64,000 nucleotides of DNA from Rhizobiales bacterium 2SD (GTDB lineage: Bacteria > Pseudomonadota > Alphaproteobacteria > Rhizobiales > Beijerinckiaceae): contig SCMY01000001.1 of the NCBI GenBank assembly GCA_005502805.1, positions 744,001 to 808,000 of the forward strand, given 5' to 3'. This document shows positions 46,060 to 55,026 of this stretch, piece after piece (positions within the stretch are counted from its first letter, which is position 1; every line of letters starts with the position of its first letter). The notes beneath the pieces are model-generated. The model was not told where the DNA came from. It did not search any database and worked only from the letters and a program-made list of their open reading frames with translations. The translations under genes and the position numbers were made by a program.

Positions 46060-46105
46060 CGGACAGCCTTTCGGATCGCAGGATTCCAGGAAGAGCTTGA
46101 GCCTG

Positions 46106-47449
46106 TCAGCCAGTCTTGCGCGACGCGGTGACCGGGGCGGAGCGCGCATAGCGGCTCTCGCGGCGCGGCAGGCGCAGATGATCGCGCAGCGTCTCGCCGG
46201 GCAGGTTGCGATCGTAGACGCCGCGCGCCTCCAGCTCCGGAATGACCAGCTCGACGAAATCGTCCAAGCCCTGGCCGATCACCGGGAAGCCAAGGATGAA
46301 GCCGTCGGCCGCCTGCTTCTCGACGCGCTCGATCAGGATGTCGGCGATCTCCTGGACGGACCCGATCAGGTCGGCACGCGGGGTTGCGGCTTCGAGTGCC
46401 GCCTCGCGCAGGGTCTGGCGCTTCAGGGCGGCGGTGCGCTTGATCCGGTCGGTGGTCGAGCGGAAGCTGTTCTTGCCGATATCGCCCAGCTCCGGGAACG
46501 GCGCGTCGAGCGGATAGACGCTGAAATCGTGATGGTCGAAGAAGCGGCCGAGATAGGCGAGCGCCTCGTCGATCGAAACGAGATCGCGGATCGCCTGGTA
46601 TTTGTCCTCGGCCTCCTGCCGGGTACGCCCGACGATCGGTCCGGCGCTTGGGAAGATCTTGACGTCGTCGGCGAGCCGCCCCTGCGCCACCGCGCTGGTC
46701 TTGATGCTGCGATAGAAGGCCTGGCCTTCCTCCAGCGAGACATGGTTGGCGAAGACCGCATCGGCATGCCGGCCTGCGAGGCCGATGCCGGCATCGGAGG
46801 CGCCAGCCTGGAACAGCACCGGCTGGCCCTGCGGCGAACGCTGGATGTTGAGCGGGCCCTCGACCTGGAAGAAGCGGCCCTTGTAGCCGAGCGTGTGCAG
46901 CTTCTCGCGGTCGAAGAAGCGGCCGGCCTCGCGGTCGCGGACGAAGGCGTCGTCGTCCCAGGAATCCCAGAGCCCCTTGGCGACGTCGAGATATTCATGC
47001 GCGATCTCGTAGCGCAGCGAATGCTCGGGATGCGGGCGGCCATAGTTGCGGCCCGAGCCCTCCAGCGGGGACGTGACCGCATTCCAGCCCGCGCGCCCGC
47101 CCGAGATCAGGTCGAGCGAGGCGAATTGCCGGGCGATGGTGAAGGGGTCGCTATAGGAGGTCGAGACCGTGCCGACGAGGCCGAGTTTCTTCGTCGCCGT
47201 CGCCAGCGCCGAGAGAATGGTCAGCGGCTCGAAACGGTTGAGGAAATGCGGGATCGACTTCTCGTTGATGTAGAGCCCGTCAGCGACGAAGGCGAAGGCA
47301 ATGCCGTTCTCCTCGGCCTTGCGGGCGTTGCGGATGAAAAAGTCGAGATTGACGCTGGCATCGGCCGGATTGCTCGGATGGCGCCAGGCGTTCATGTGGC
47401 TGCCGGGCCCCTGCAGCATCAAGCCGAAGGTGAGACGGGTCTTGCTCAT
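46106..47449 (-). CDS. flavin-dependent monooxygenase, NtaA/SnaA/DszA family
   Basis: A 447-residue enzyme from the ATG with GGAGAC upstream. Typical segments are LMLQGPGSHMNAWRHPSNPAD, TVSTSYSDPFTIARQFASLDLISGGRAGWNAVTS, LWDSWDDDAFVRDREAGRFFD and PVLFQAGASDAGIGLAGRHAD. Family members oxidise nitrilotriacetate, EDTA, dibenzothiophene sulfone, or N-acetylated S-substituted cysteines. It needs FMNH2 from a reductase; one is encoded two genes upstream in the same operon. Confidence 0.92.
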   Translation of the reverse strand: MSKTRLTFGLMLQGPGSHMNAWRHPSNPADASVNLDFFIRNARKAEENGIAFAFVADGLYINEKSIPHFLNRFEPLTILSALATATKKLGLVGTVSTSYSDPFTIARQFASLDLISGGRAGWNAVTSPLEGSGRNYGRPHPEHSLRYEIAHEYLDVAKGLWDSWDDDAFVRDREAGRFFDREKLHTLGYKGRFFQVEGPLNIQRSPQGQPVLFQAGASDAGIGLAGRHADAVFANHVSLEEGQAFYRSIKTSAVAQGRLADDVKIFPSAGPIVGRTRQEAEDKYQAIRDLVSIDEALAYLGRFFDHHDFSVYPLDAPFPELGDIGKNSFRSTTDRIKRTAALKRQTLREAALEAATPRADLIGSVQEIADILIERVEKQAADGFILGFPVIGQGLDDFVELVIPELEARGVYDRNLPGETLRDHLRLPRRESRYARSAPVTASRKTG

Positions 47450-47466
47450 CGAAGTCTCCTGTCGGC

Positions 47467-48471
47467 TCAAGCGGCCAGCGCCGGCGCGTCGCCGGCGAGC
47501 AGCGTGATCGAGGCGAGGCGTTGGGCGGTCGCGGCGGCCGGCGTGTCGATGACGAACTCGGCGATGCCGAAGCGGGCGGAGAGTGCATCGAGCTCGCGCC
47601 GGACGTCCTCGGCGGTTCCGGAAAGAATGCTCGGGCGGCGGATCTCGGTGGTGTAGGACGCCGCTCCGGCCTGACGGGCGAACTCGGCGGCCTGCTCCTC
47701 GCTGCCGAGATTGACGCTCTGGCCATTGTCGAGCGTCAGCCTGACGACACGCAGCGGATCGGTCAGCGCCCGCGCCTCTTCAGCCGTCGCAGCGGCAAGG
47801 GCAGCGAGTCCGAATAGCGGCGAATGCTTCGCGCCGGCCTTGGCATAGGCGTCCAGGCTGGCCTCGATCACCTTGGGATCGCCGTTGAGCTGGCCGGCGA
47901 AGACGAAGCGCCAGCCACGCTCTGCGGCGAGCCGGGCGCTGTCCGGGCTGGCTCCGAGCAGGAAGCGCTCGGGAGCAGCGGGAGGCTTCGGCAAGGCGTG
48001 CGCACCGGCAAGCGGATTCTCCGCGTCGAGCGAGCCAAAGAGGAAGCCATCGAGTTCCGCCAGCAACGCTTCGAAGGAGCGTGCGCCCTTCGGATCGTGC
48101 TGGACGCGCAGCGCCCTGGTCGACAGCGGCAGGCCGCCCGGCGCCTTGCCGATGCCGAGATCGATCCGATCCGGCGCCAGCGCCGCAAGCAGGTTGAAGG
48201 TCTCGGCGACCTTGTAGGGGGCGTAATGCTGCAACAGCACGCCGCCGGAGCCGATACGGATGCGGCGCGTGCGGGCGATCAGATGCGCCACCAGGATTTC
48301 CGGCGCCGAGCTGGCGAGGCCAGGAAAACCGTGATGCTCGGCGAGCCAGAAGCGGCGATAGCCGAGCCGCTCGGCAGCCTGTGCCAAGGCTATCGTGCGC
48401 TGGAGGGCGTCGACCGCGCTCTCGCCGTCGAGGATCGGGCTCTTGTCGAGCAGGCTGAGGGAATAGGCCAT
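47467..48471 (-). CDS. luciferase-like monooxygenase, MsnO8-type
   Basis: A 334-residue LLM-family protein starting MAYSLSLLDKSPILDGE. Signature parts are AERLGYRRFWLAEHHGFPGLASSAPEILVAHL and IRIGSGGVLLQHYAPYKVAETFNLLAAL. It lies between the NtaA-type monooxygenase and the flavin reductase. Likely an FMN-dependent oxygenase, although the substrate of this subgroup is generally unknown. Confidence 0.9.
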   Translation of the reverse strand: MAYSLSLLDKSPILDGESAVDALQRTIALAQAAERLGYRRFWLAEHHGFPGLASSAPEILVAHLIARTRRIRIGSGGVLLQHYAPYKVAETFNLLAALAPDRIDLGIGKAPGGLPLSTRALRVQHDPKGARSFEALLAELDGFLFGSLDAENPLAGAHALPKPPAAPERFLLGASPDSARLAAERGWRFVFAGQLNGDPKVIEASLDAYAKAGAKHSPLFGLAALAAATAEEARALTDPLRVVRLTLDNGQSVNLGSEEQAAEFARQAGAASYTTEIRRPSILSGTAEDVRRELDALSARFGIAEFVIDTPAAATAQRLASITLLAGDAPALAA

Positions 48472-48489
48472 GGGTTTCTCTCGCCGGGA

Positions 48490-49086
48490 TCAGATGCCGC
48501 GCAGGCCGCAGGCGGTGCGCGCTTCTTCGGCCATCCAACCGAGGCGCTCATAGTCGCCGCGCCAGTAGACCAGCGCCGCATCGTCGCCACCGAGCCTGAC
48601 CTGCCGCACCCGGCCGATGACGATGGCGTGCGAATGGCGCTCGATCAGCTCCTCGACCTCGCAGTCGAGCGCGGCGAGCGCACCCTCCAGCAGCGGCGCG
48701 CCGGTGACGCCTTCGCTCCAGTTGGCCCCGGCATAGCGCGCCTCACCCTTCTCGCCGGCGCGGCCGGCGAAGCGGTCGGCGATCTGCTTCTGCGTGGCGT
48801 TGAGGAAGTTGACGCCGAAGCTGCGATGGCGCGCCAACACCGGAAAGCTCGACGAACTCAGATTGAGCCCGAACATCACCGTCGGCGGCTCGGCCGAGAG
48901 CGAGGACAGCGAGGTGACGGTGAGACCGGTGCGGTCAGCACCCTGCCCCGTCGTGATCACGCTGACGCCGCCGGCGAGATGGCGCAGCGCCGCCCGGAAG
49001 TTCGGTGTCTCGGCCTGCGCCGATACAGCGCGGCCGAACTGGCGCGGCGACGCGGATGCTGGGGTGACGAGCGAGACAACGGTCAT
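48490..49086 (-). CDS. flavin reductase family protein
   Basis: A 198-residue protein with the flavin_reduct domain: FRAALRHLAGGVSVITTGQGADRTGLTVTSLSSLSAEPPTVMFGLN and HAIVIGRVRQV. It uses NAD(P)H to reduce free FMN for the monooxygenases encoded behind it. It is the first gene of the minus-strand cluster, so the promoter must lie in the 427-base gap upstream. Confidence 0.93.
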   Translation of the reverse strand: MTVVSLVTPASASPRQFGRAVSAQAETPNFRAALRHLAGGVSVITTGQGADRTGLTVTSLSSLSAEPPTVMFGLNLSSSSFPVLARHRSFGVNFLNATQKQIADRFAGRAGEKGEARYAGANWSEGVTGAPLLEGALAALDCEVEELIERHSHAIVIGRVRQVRLGGDDAALVYWRGDYERLGWMAEEARTACGLRGI

Positions 49087-49186
49087 GAAGGCCTCGGCTT
49101 GCGGGAGGGCGCAGCGAGGCGAACGTCGTGACGAAACGACGCTCCGGCCGGACAGACCGGTACGCTGACGCTGCTAGGGAACGACG

Positions 49187-49316
49187 CGTCTCGCGGTCAG
49201 GCCGCGAGACGAAGGATCAGAAACATCGCAGCAGGTTGCCGGATCGCTCTGGATCGAAAATGTCATCAGATTTCATCTACGTGTCTCCGTGCTCGGAGCC
49301 CACGATTTCATCGTGG
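49187..49316. other. three tandem hairpins in the gap before the flavin reductase operon
   Basis: The 49087-49513 gap has no convincing gene. It holds a 10-bp hairpin (CGTCTCGCGG and complement, 49187-49211, loop TCAGG), a 5-bp hairpin (CTCCG/CGGAG, 49285-49298) and a 7-bp hairpin (CCACGAT/ATCGTGG, 49300-49316). If transcribed on the minus strand they would form the 5' leader of the sulfur-type operon. I could not match them to a known riboswitch. Confidence 0.45.
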
Positions 49317-49449
49317 TGCTTTTAGCATTGTTGACGCGGTGCAAGCTGCTCCAGCAAATCCCGCGATCGAGCACAGTCATCGGCGCTCGATACTGACATT
49401 CTTCCTGCGAAAACAGGCAGGGTCAATGAAATGTCTTTTCAAAGATGCA

Positions 49450-49492
49450 GCCGGCCGGAGGCGGAAGCGCTCGCTTCCAGCCTCCGGCCGGC
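49450..49492 (-). terminator. long hairpin terminator behind tctA
   Basis: GCCGGCCGGAGGC-GGAAGC pairs with its complement across a four-base loop, with one bulged base, giving nearly 19 pairs. It lies 22 bases beyond the tctA stop. On the minus strand it is followed by ATCTTTG, a weak T-run. It separates the Tct operon from the flavin reductase operon. Confidence 0.75.
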
Positions 49493-49513
49493 AGGTTTCT
49501 GCTCTGCCGGCGC

Positions 49514-51010
49514 TCAGGCCGCAGCGGTGCGGCGCTGGCGGAACAGGCGCCAGGCCGGCGTCAGCAGGATGGCGGCGCTGAGCAAAGCGAGGATCACCGC
49601 GATCGGGGTCGAGACCAACGCCGAGGTGTTGCCGCCGGAGATGGTCAGCGCCAGTCTGAGCTGGCTTTCGATCATCGGGCCGAGCAGCAGGCCGAGGACG
49701 ATCGGCGCGCTCGGATAGTCGAGCCGCTCCAGCACATAGCCGATCAGCCCGACGCCGAGCAGCACCCAGAGGTCGAACAGCGAGTTGTTGACCGAATAGA
49801 CGCCGATGGTGACGAAGAGCAGGATCACCGGGGCGAGCACGATGCGCGGCAGGCGCAGCACCTGGCCGAAGATGCGCGTCGCCGCCAGCCCGCCGACGAG
49901 GGCGAGCATGAACGAGGTCGCCAGGAACTGCAGCATGAAGCCGTAGACGATGTCCGGATGCTCGCGGAAGAGCTGCGGCCCGGGCCGAAGGCCATGTACG
50001 AGCAGGCCGCCGAGGATGACGGCGGCGACGCCCGAGCCGGGGATGCCGAGCGCCAGCGCCGGGATCAGCGAAGCCGCATTGTCGGCGCCGTTGCCGCATT
50101 CGGAGGCCGCGACGCCCTCGGGATTGCCGTGGCCGAAGGTCTCGGGATTGCGGGCGACGCGCTTGGCCTCGTTATAGGCCAGGAAGGACGACATGCTGCC
50201 ACCGGCGCCCGGCAGGATGCCGATGATGATGCCGATGATCGAGGAGCGGATCCAGACCGGCGTGAAGAAGCGCCACTGGCTCAGTGCCGAGCCCTGGCGA
50301 TGCAGCTTGAGCTTGTCGCCACTCATGCCGGTTTTCACGGCTTCCTCGACGATCTGCAGCACCGGCGGCACGGCGAAGAGCCCGGTCAGCAAGACGATCG
50401 CGCTGAAGCCGTCGAGCAGGTCGAGCTGGCCGAAGGTGAAGCGCTCGGTGCCGTTCGAGATGTCCTGGCCGACCGCGCCGATCAGCAGGCCGATGCCGCA
50501 GGCGATCAAACCCTTCGGAAGATCGTCGCCGAGCAGCGAGGAGACGGTGGCGAGGCCGAGGATGCCGAGCCAGAAATATTCGATCGGGCCGAAGAGCAGG
50601 CTGAACGAGACCAGCGGCGGCGAGAGCAGGATCAGCGAGATCGACGAGAGCACGCTGCCGATCACGCCCGAGAGCAGCGCGACCTGCAGCGCATAGGCCG
50701 CCTTGCCCTGCTGGGTCATCTTGTAGCCGTCGAGCACGGTCGCGACCGAGGCCGGGGTGCCGGGCACGCGCATCAGGATCGCGGGAATAGCGCCGCCATA
50801 GGAGCCGCCATTGTACATGCCGGCCATCATGCCGAGCGCGAAGAGCGGATCGAGCCCGAAGGTCAGCGGGATCAACACCGCGAGGCCGGTGACGACGGTC
50901 AGGCCCGGCAGGCAGCCGACGACGAGGCCGGCGATCAGGCCGATGAACATGGCGAGGATGTTCATCGGGGCGAAGACGAGCGGGATGGCGTGCAGCAGGG
51001 CGTCGATCAT
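49514..51010 (-). CDS. tripartite tricarboxylate transporter large permease (TctA family)
   Basis: A 498-residue membrane protein with about 10-12 membrane segments. Signature parts are GCLPGLTVVTGLAVLIPLTFGL and YNGGSYGGAIPAILMRVPGTPASVATVLDGY near the N-terminus, and GILPGAGGSMSSFLAYNEAKR in the middle. It forms the channel for a carboxylate carried by the TctC protein. It is the last gene of the five-gene LysR operon. Confidence 0.95.
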   Translation of the reverse strand: MIDALLHAIPLVFAPMNILAMFIGLIAGLVVGCLPGLTVVTGLAVLIPLTFGLDPLFALGMMAGMYNGGSYGGAIPAILMRVPGTPASVATVLDGYKMTQQGKAAYALQVALLSGVIGSVLSSISLILLSPPLVSFSLLFGPIEYFWLGILGLATVSSLLGDDLPKGLIACGIGLLIGAVGQDISNGTERFTFGQLDLLDGFSAIVLLTGLFAVPPVLQIVEEAVKTGMSGDKLKLHRQGSALSQWRFFTPVWIRSSIIGIIIGILPGAGGSMSSFLAYNEAKRVARNPETFGHGNPEGVAASECGNGADNAASLIPALALGIPGSGVAAVILGGLLVHGLRPGPQLFREHPDIVYGFMLQFLATSFMLALVGGLAATRIFGQVLRLPRIVLAPVILLFVTIGVYSVNNSLFDLWVLLGVGLIGYVLERLDYPSAPIVLGLLLGPMIESQLRLALTISGGNTSALVSTPIAVILALLSAAILLTPAWRLFRQRRTAAA

Positions 51011-51510
51011 CTGACTTTCGCCAGCAGGGGTGAGAGGAGGTCTTCCGGGATCGGCCGGCCAAGCGCGTAGACGAAGATCAGCAGGATCGAGACGACGCAG
51101 ACCACCCCCACCGTGGCCGCGAGGCCCCAGCGTCGGAAGCCCACCGCCGCCGGCAGCAGAATACAGACCGCCAGGCTCGGCAGGATGAAGCCGATCAGGC
51201 TGACCGCGGCGAAATAGGCGACGAGGGCTGCAATGCCGATGGCGAGGCGCGGGCCATGCTCAGCGAAAGCGCCCGGTGTCGGGTTGCCGCGCTGACGGCG
51301 CAGAACCTCACGCGCCGCGATCCACAGGCCGAGCACAGCCATGCCGGACGCGATCGCTACCGGATAGGCGGCACTCTCGACCGGATAGCTCGAGGCCATC
51401 GCGATAACGCCGACCGAGACCGCGACGAGCAAGAGCGCGAAGACGATCTCGACCGGGCTGCGCGAACGGCCCTCGGCCGTGGCCGGCGGGGCCTCCTCCG
51501 TCACTTCCAC
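51007..51510 (-). CDS. tripartite tricarboxylate transporter small permease (TctB family)
   Basis: A 167-residue membrane protein with four predicted membrane segments (VFALLLVAVSVGVIAM, AIASGMAVLGLWIA, LVAYFAAVSLIGFILPSLAVCILLPAAV, VGVVCVVSILLIFVYAL). It ends with a four-base overlap on tctA and begins overlapping tctC by ten bases. TctB proteins vary in sequence, so size, topology and position carry the call. Confidence 0.88.
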   Translation of the reverse strand: MEVTEEAPPATAEGRSRSPVEIVFALLLVAVSVGVIAMASSYPVESAAYPVAIASGMAVLGLWIAAREVLRRQRGNPTPGAFAEHGPRLAIGIAALVAYFAAVSLIGFILPSLAVCILLPAAVGFRRWGLAATVGVVCVVSILLIFVYALGRPIPEDLLSPLLAKVR

Positions 51511-52463
51511 GGCGTCGCCTTCCAGGTCGCCTCGAGATCGGTGGTGGCGCGGTCGAGGAAGGCCTTGAAGTCGTTCGAGGCAAGATATTGCAGCGGGATC
51601 TCGGCCTTCTTGGCGGCGTCGAGATATTCCGGATCCTTGAGCGCCTGGTCGATTGCCTTCTCCAGCTTGGCGACGACGTCGGCCGGCACGCCCTTGGGCG
51701 CTGCGATGCCGCGCGAGGCGCCTACGACGACGTCATAGCCGGCTTCGCGGAAGGTCGGCGCATCGGGCAGGTAGGCCGAGCGCTCGGCGCTCATCACGCC
51801 GATCACCTTGATATTGCCTTCGCGGGCGATCTGGAGCGCCTCGGACAGGTTCATCGTCGCGGCCGGAACATGGCCGCCGAGCACGGCCTGGCGAACCGGG
51901 GCGGTGCCGCCGAAGAAGGCCGGGGTGAACTTGGTGTCGGCGAGACGCTGGAAGTTCAGCAGCGCGATATGCTCGGAAGAGCCACTGGCACCGGAGGTGC
52001 CGATCACGAGCGGCGTCGAGGCCTTCTTGGCGGCGTCGATCAGGTCCTTCAGCGAGCCGTAGGAGCTGGACTTCGGCACGACGAGCACGCCGGGGTCGTA
52101 GACGAGATTGGCGATCGGCTGCAGGTCGCCCATCTTGAACTTGGTCTTGCCCTCGACGACCAGCGCGTTGATCGCGGGAGCGTTGATGAAGCCGATCGTG
52201 TAGCCGTCCGGCTTGCCCTGCGCGACGGCGGTCCAGCCGATCTCGCCGCCAGCGCCGGGCTTGTTGATCACGCCGATGCGGGCGTTGCCGCCGAGATATT
52301 TCTCCATATAGCGGGCGATCGAGCGGGCGGCGACGTCGGTGCCGCCGCCGGGAGCGAAGGCGACGATCATCTCGATCGGCTTCTCCGGATACTCGGCGCG
52401 GGCGGCGCCGGTCATCAGGAGCACGGATGCGAGGGCAGCAGTGATCGACAGACGCTTGATCAT
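51501..52463 (-). CDS. tripartite tricarboxylate transporter substrate-binding protein (TctC/Bug)
   Basis: A 320-residue periplasmic protein with signal peptide LSITAALASVLLMTGAARA. The mature start EYPEKPIEMIVAFAPGGGTDVAARSIARYM, then INKPGAGGEIGW and KPDGYTIGFIN, are Bug ligand-binding segments. It presents a carboxylate to the TctAB channel encoded behind it. The neighbouring FAD monooxygenase suggests that the cargo is then oxidised. Confidence 0.95.
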   Translation of the reverse strand: MIKRLSITAALASVLLMTGAARAEYPEKPIEMIVAFAPGGGTDVAARSIARYMEKYLGGNARIGVINKPGAGGEIGWTAVAQGKPDGYTIGFINAPAINALVVEGKTKFKMGDLQPIANLVYDPGVLVVPKSSSYGSLKDLIDAAKKASTPLVIGTSGASGSSEHIALLNFQRLADTKFTPAFFGGTAPVRQAVLGGHVPAATMNLSEALQIAREGNIKVIGVMSAERSAYLPDAPTFREAGYDVVVGASRGIAAPKGVPADVVAKLEKAIDQALKDPEYLDAAKKAEIPLQYLASNDFKAFLDRATTDLEATWKATPWK

Positions 52464-52475
52464 CGAGGCACTCCT

Positions 52476-53942
52476 TCAGGAGGTGGACACGGAGAGGTCG
52501 GCAGGCAGGGCGTCGGCATCGGTCCATTCGTCGCCGAGCAGTTCGGGCGTGTCATAGGCGACGAGCGAACGGTAATGCGCCTCGCGATCAGCGACGAAGA
52601 GGGCGCGGGCAATGTCGCGGCCGAGCCGGTCGGCGCCGGCGCTGACAGCGGGGATATCGCCGGAGAGCTTTCCGTGGCTCAGCATCGCCGGATAGTTGAA
52701 GCAGTGGATGCGCGCGAGAGCCGGGCAAGAGCCGGGCTCTCTCTCCTGGAACTCGAAGGAGGGGCCGAGATCGGGCGCGTTTTCCAGCTCGGGATTGTCG
52801 ATCCCTTCGGGAACGTAGCGATCCTTCCAGAAGCGGATGAAGGGCGCGACTGCCGCGAGCTCTGGCCGCTCGCCGAGATCGACCGAGAAGCCGGTGGCGA
52901 AGATCAGGAAGTCGAGCGCGTAGGTCCCCTTCGGCGTCGTCAGCGCCAGCGCGCCGTCACGCTCCCGCAAGTCGAGGATCGGGCTGCCGAGATGGAAACG
53001 GGCATTGGCATGGCGCGAGACGCGCAGGGTCGAATCCCGCGGCGGCGGCGTCTGCGCCTTCAGCGCATAGTCGAAGAAGCGCCATTTCCACTCGTCGGGC
53101 AGGCCAGCGACGCCATGGACGACGCCCTGGCTGCCGATGCCGGTGAACTTGTTGATGCGCGGCAGTTCCTTGCGGCGCACGAACAGATCGAGGCTGGCGA
53201 CGCCCTGCTCCAGCGCGGTCGCGGCATTGTCCATGGCCGAGGCGCCGGCCCCGACCACGCCGACGCGCTTACCTTTCAAGGCGGCGAAATCGACCGCGTC
53301 GGCGCTGTGTGCCCAGAAACGGCGGTCGACCGTCCCGGCGATCGGCGGCACCCAGGGAGCACCGAGCCCGTCGCGGCCGGTGGCGAGGACGAGATGGCGG
53401 GCGAAGATGGTGCGTGAGCCGCCCGCATCCGAGACCGTCAGCGCCAGCAGATCGCCCTGCGGGGTAACGGCGTCGACCGACACGCCGTTCTCGACCGGCA
53501 GGCTCAGGACCTTCCGATACCAGACGAGATAATCCATCCATAGCGGCCGCGGGATCTTGCCGAGGGCGTCCCAGGCGGCGCGGCCGAACTGCGCCTCATA
53601 CCAGGCCCGGAAGGTCAAGGCCGGCAGGCCGAGCGCCGGGCCGGTGAGCTGCTTGGGCGAGCGCAGCGTCTCCATCCTGGCATAGGTCACCCAGGGCCCC
53701 TCGCGGCCGGCGGGCGCGCGGTCCAAGAGGACGATGTTCGAGAGGCCGAGCCCCTTCAGCGCCCCGGCAGCGGCAAGGCCACACATGCCGGCGCCGACGA
53801 TCACCACGTCGCGGACGCGCTGGCCCTCATGCTCGCGCGGCGGCACCCAGTCCTTGGCCGGCCATTCCAGCCACTCCAGGTCCTGGCGCAGGCGCTGCTC
53901 CAGCGCCGGCAGGCCGGTGGGGACAGGCGAGACCGCGTTCAT
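52476..53942 (-). CDS. FAD-dependent monooxygenase/oxidoreductase (FMO/BVMO-like)
   Basis: A 488-residue flavoprotein. The first nucleotide-binding motif is VVIVGAGMCGLAAAGALKGLG (about residues 48-68). A second Rossmann motif, VGVVGAGASAMDNAATALEQG, would bind NADPH, followed by LIFATGFSVDLG. These features match flavin-containing or Baeyer-Villiger-type monooxygenases, although the BVMO fingerprint is not clear. The start overlaps the lysR stop by four bases and tctC follows 12 bases on. Confidence 0.87.
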   Translation of the reverse strand: MNAVSPVPTGLPALEQRLRQDLEWLEWPAKDWVPPREHEGQRVRDVVIVGAGMCGLAAAGALKGLGLSNIVLLDRAPAGREGPWVTYARMETLRSPKQLTGPALGLPALTFRAWYEAQFGRAAWDALGKIPRPLWMDYLVWYRKVLSLPVENGVSVDAVTPQGDLLALTVSDAGGSRTIFARHLVLATGRDGLGAPWVPPIAGTVDRRFWAHSADAVDFAALKGKRVGVVGAGASAMDNAATALEQGVASLDLFVRRKELPRINKFTGIGSQGVVHGVAGLPDEWKWRFFDYALKAQTPPPRDSTLRVSRHANARFHLGSPILDLRERDGALALTTPKGTYALDFLIFATGFSVDLGERPELAAVAPFIRFWKDRYVPEGIDNPELENAPDLGPSFEFQEREPGSCPALARIHCFNYPAMLSHGKLSGDIPAVSAGADRLGRDIARALFVADREAHYRSLVAYDTPELLGDEWTDADALPADLSVSTS

Positions 53943-54910
53943 GCCGCGCCCCGGATCGGCTTGGGACCGAACAGATCGGCCATCAGGCGCTCGCGCGCTG
54001 CCGGCGGATGCTTGACGAAGCCGGGGAGCGTTTCGCGCGAGATCGCCTCAAGCGCAGAAATCAGCCCGTCGACCAGCGGCGTCGCCGGCCGGCCATAGGG
54101 CGTGACCACGCCCCAGAGGAAGGAGATCGGAACATCGAGCTTGCGGATCGCGACGCCTTCCAGCGGCATGCCATAGGCGATGACCGGTTCGAGGATGGCG
54201 ATGCCGAGCCCGGCCCGCGCCGCCATCAGCGCGGTGTTCGAAGTGTTGGCGTCGAGGAGGCCTGCGGGCCGCACCCCGGCGCGCTCCAGCGCCGCATCGA
54301 CGCGCCGGCGCCAGCGGAAGGGATTGGCCATGGCGATCAGCCGGCGTCCCGCGACCGCTGCGAGCGGAATCGTCTCGGCCTCAGCCAGCGGATCGTCGGC
54401 CCGCACCGCGACGACACAGGGCGCCTCGCCGATCCAGTGCAGTTCCAGGGCGGGATGATCAACCGGCAGGCTGGTGACGCCGATCTCGGCGACATGGGTC
54501 GCGACCGACTGCACGACCTGCTCGGCCAAAGCCGCCCGGATATGGACCTGCCCCGGCAAGGCCTCCTCGCCGAGCCGCGCCAAGGCTGCCGGCAGCATGC
54601 CGGCAGCGAAGGAGGCGATCGAGGCGACTTCGAGGGAGCGCGGCTTATCGGCGGCGATCGCCGCGGCCCGCTCGCGCAATTGCCGGAGCCAGGCGATGAC
54701 CGGCTCGACCTCCTGGTGGAAGCGCAGACCCTGCTCGGTCGGCGTCACCCGCGGGCCGGCGCGGTGCAGCACGCTGAAACCGAGCGTCTCCTCCAGCTCC
54801 TGGATCTGCCGGGTCAGAGCCGGCTGCGAGCGGCCGAGCAGCTTTGCGCCGCCGGTGATGCTGCCGGCGGAGAAGACTGCGGCGAAGGCTTCGAGCTGGC
54901 GCAGGTCCAT
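53939..54910 (-). CDS. LysR-family transcriptional regulator
   Basis: A 323-residue regulator starting at MDLRQLEAFAAVFSAGSITGGAKLL. The helix-turn-helix lies in residues about 1-60 (SQPALTRQIQELEETLGFSVLHR), and the C-terminal effector domain runs from about 90. It is the first gene of the operon with the FAD monooxygenase and TctCBA, joined by a four-base overlap. It also faces the divergent CMD/AhpD-like pair across a 116-base gap, so it probably controls both directions. Confidence 0.93.
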   Translation of the reverse strand: MDLRQLEAFAAVFSAGSITGGAKLLGRSQPALTRQIQELEETLGFSVLHRAGPRVTPTEQGLRFHQEVEPVIAWLRQLRERAAAIAADKPRSLEVASIASFAAGMLPAALARLGEEALPGQVHIRAALAEQVVQSVATHVAEIGVTSLPVDHPALELHWIGEAPCVVAVRADDPLAEAETIPLAAVAGRRLIAMANPFRWRRRVDAALERAGVRPAGLLDANTSNTALMAARAGLGIAILEPVIAYGMPLEGVAIRKLDVPISFLWGVVTPYGRPATPLVDGLISALEAISRETLPGFVKHPPAARERLMADLFGPKPIRGAA

Positions 54911-55026
54911 GCGTTCATCGGCTGGATGATTATTCCTAAATCGGATGATAGATACTCCTTGATGCTGGTCAAGCATGAAGCATAGGCTGCACGCGATCGT
55001 TTCGCAGGCAGCCCAGGAGGATGCGG

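Noticed and set aside
49264-49284. Hammerhead-like CTGATGA on the minus strand near the hairpins
   Set aside because: No matching GAAA segment or flanking stems could be found at the right distance.
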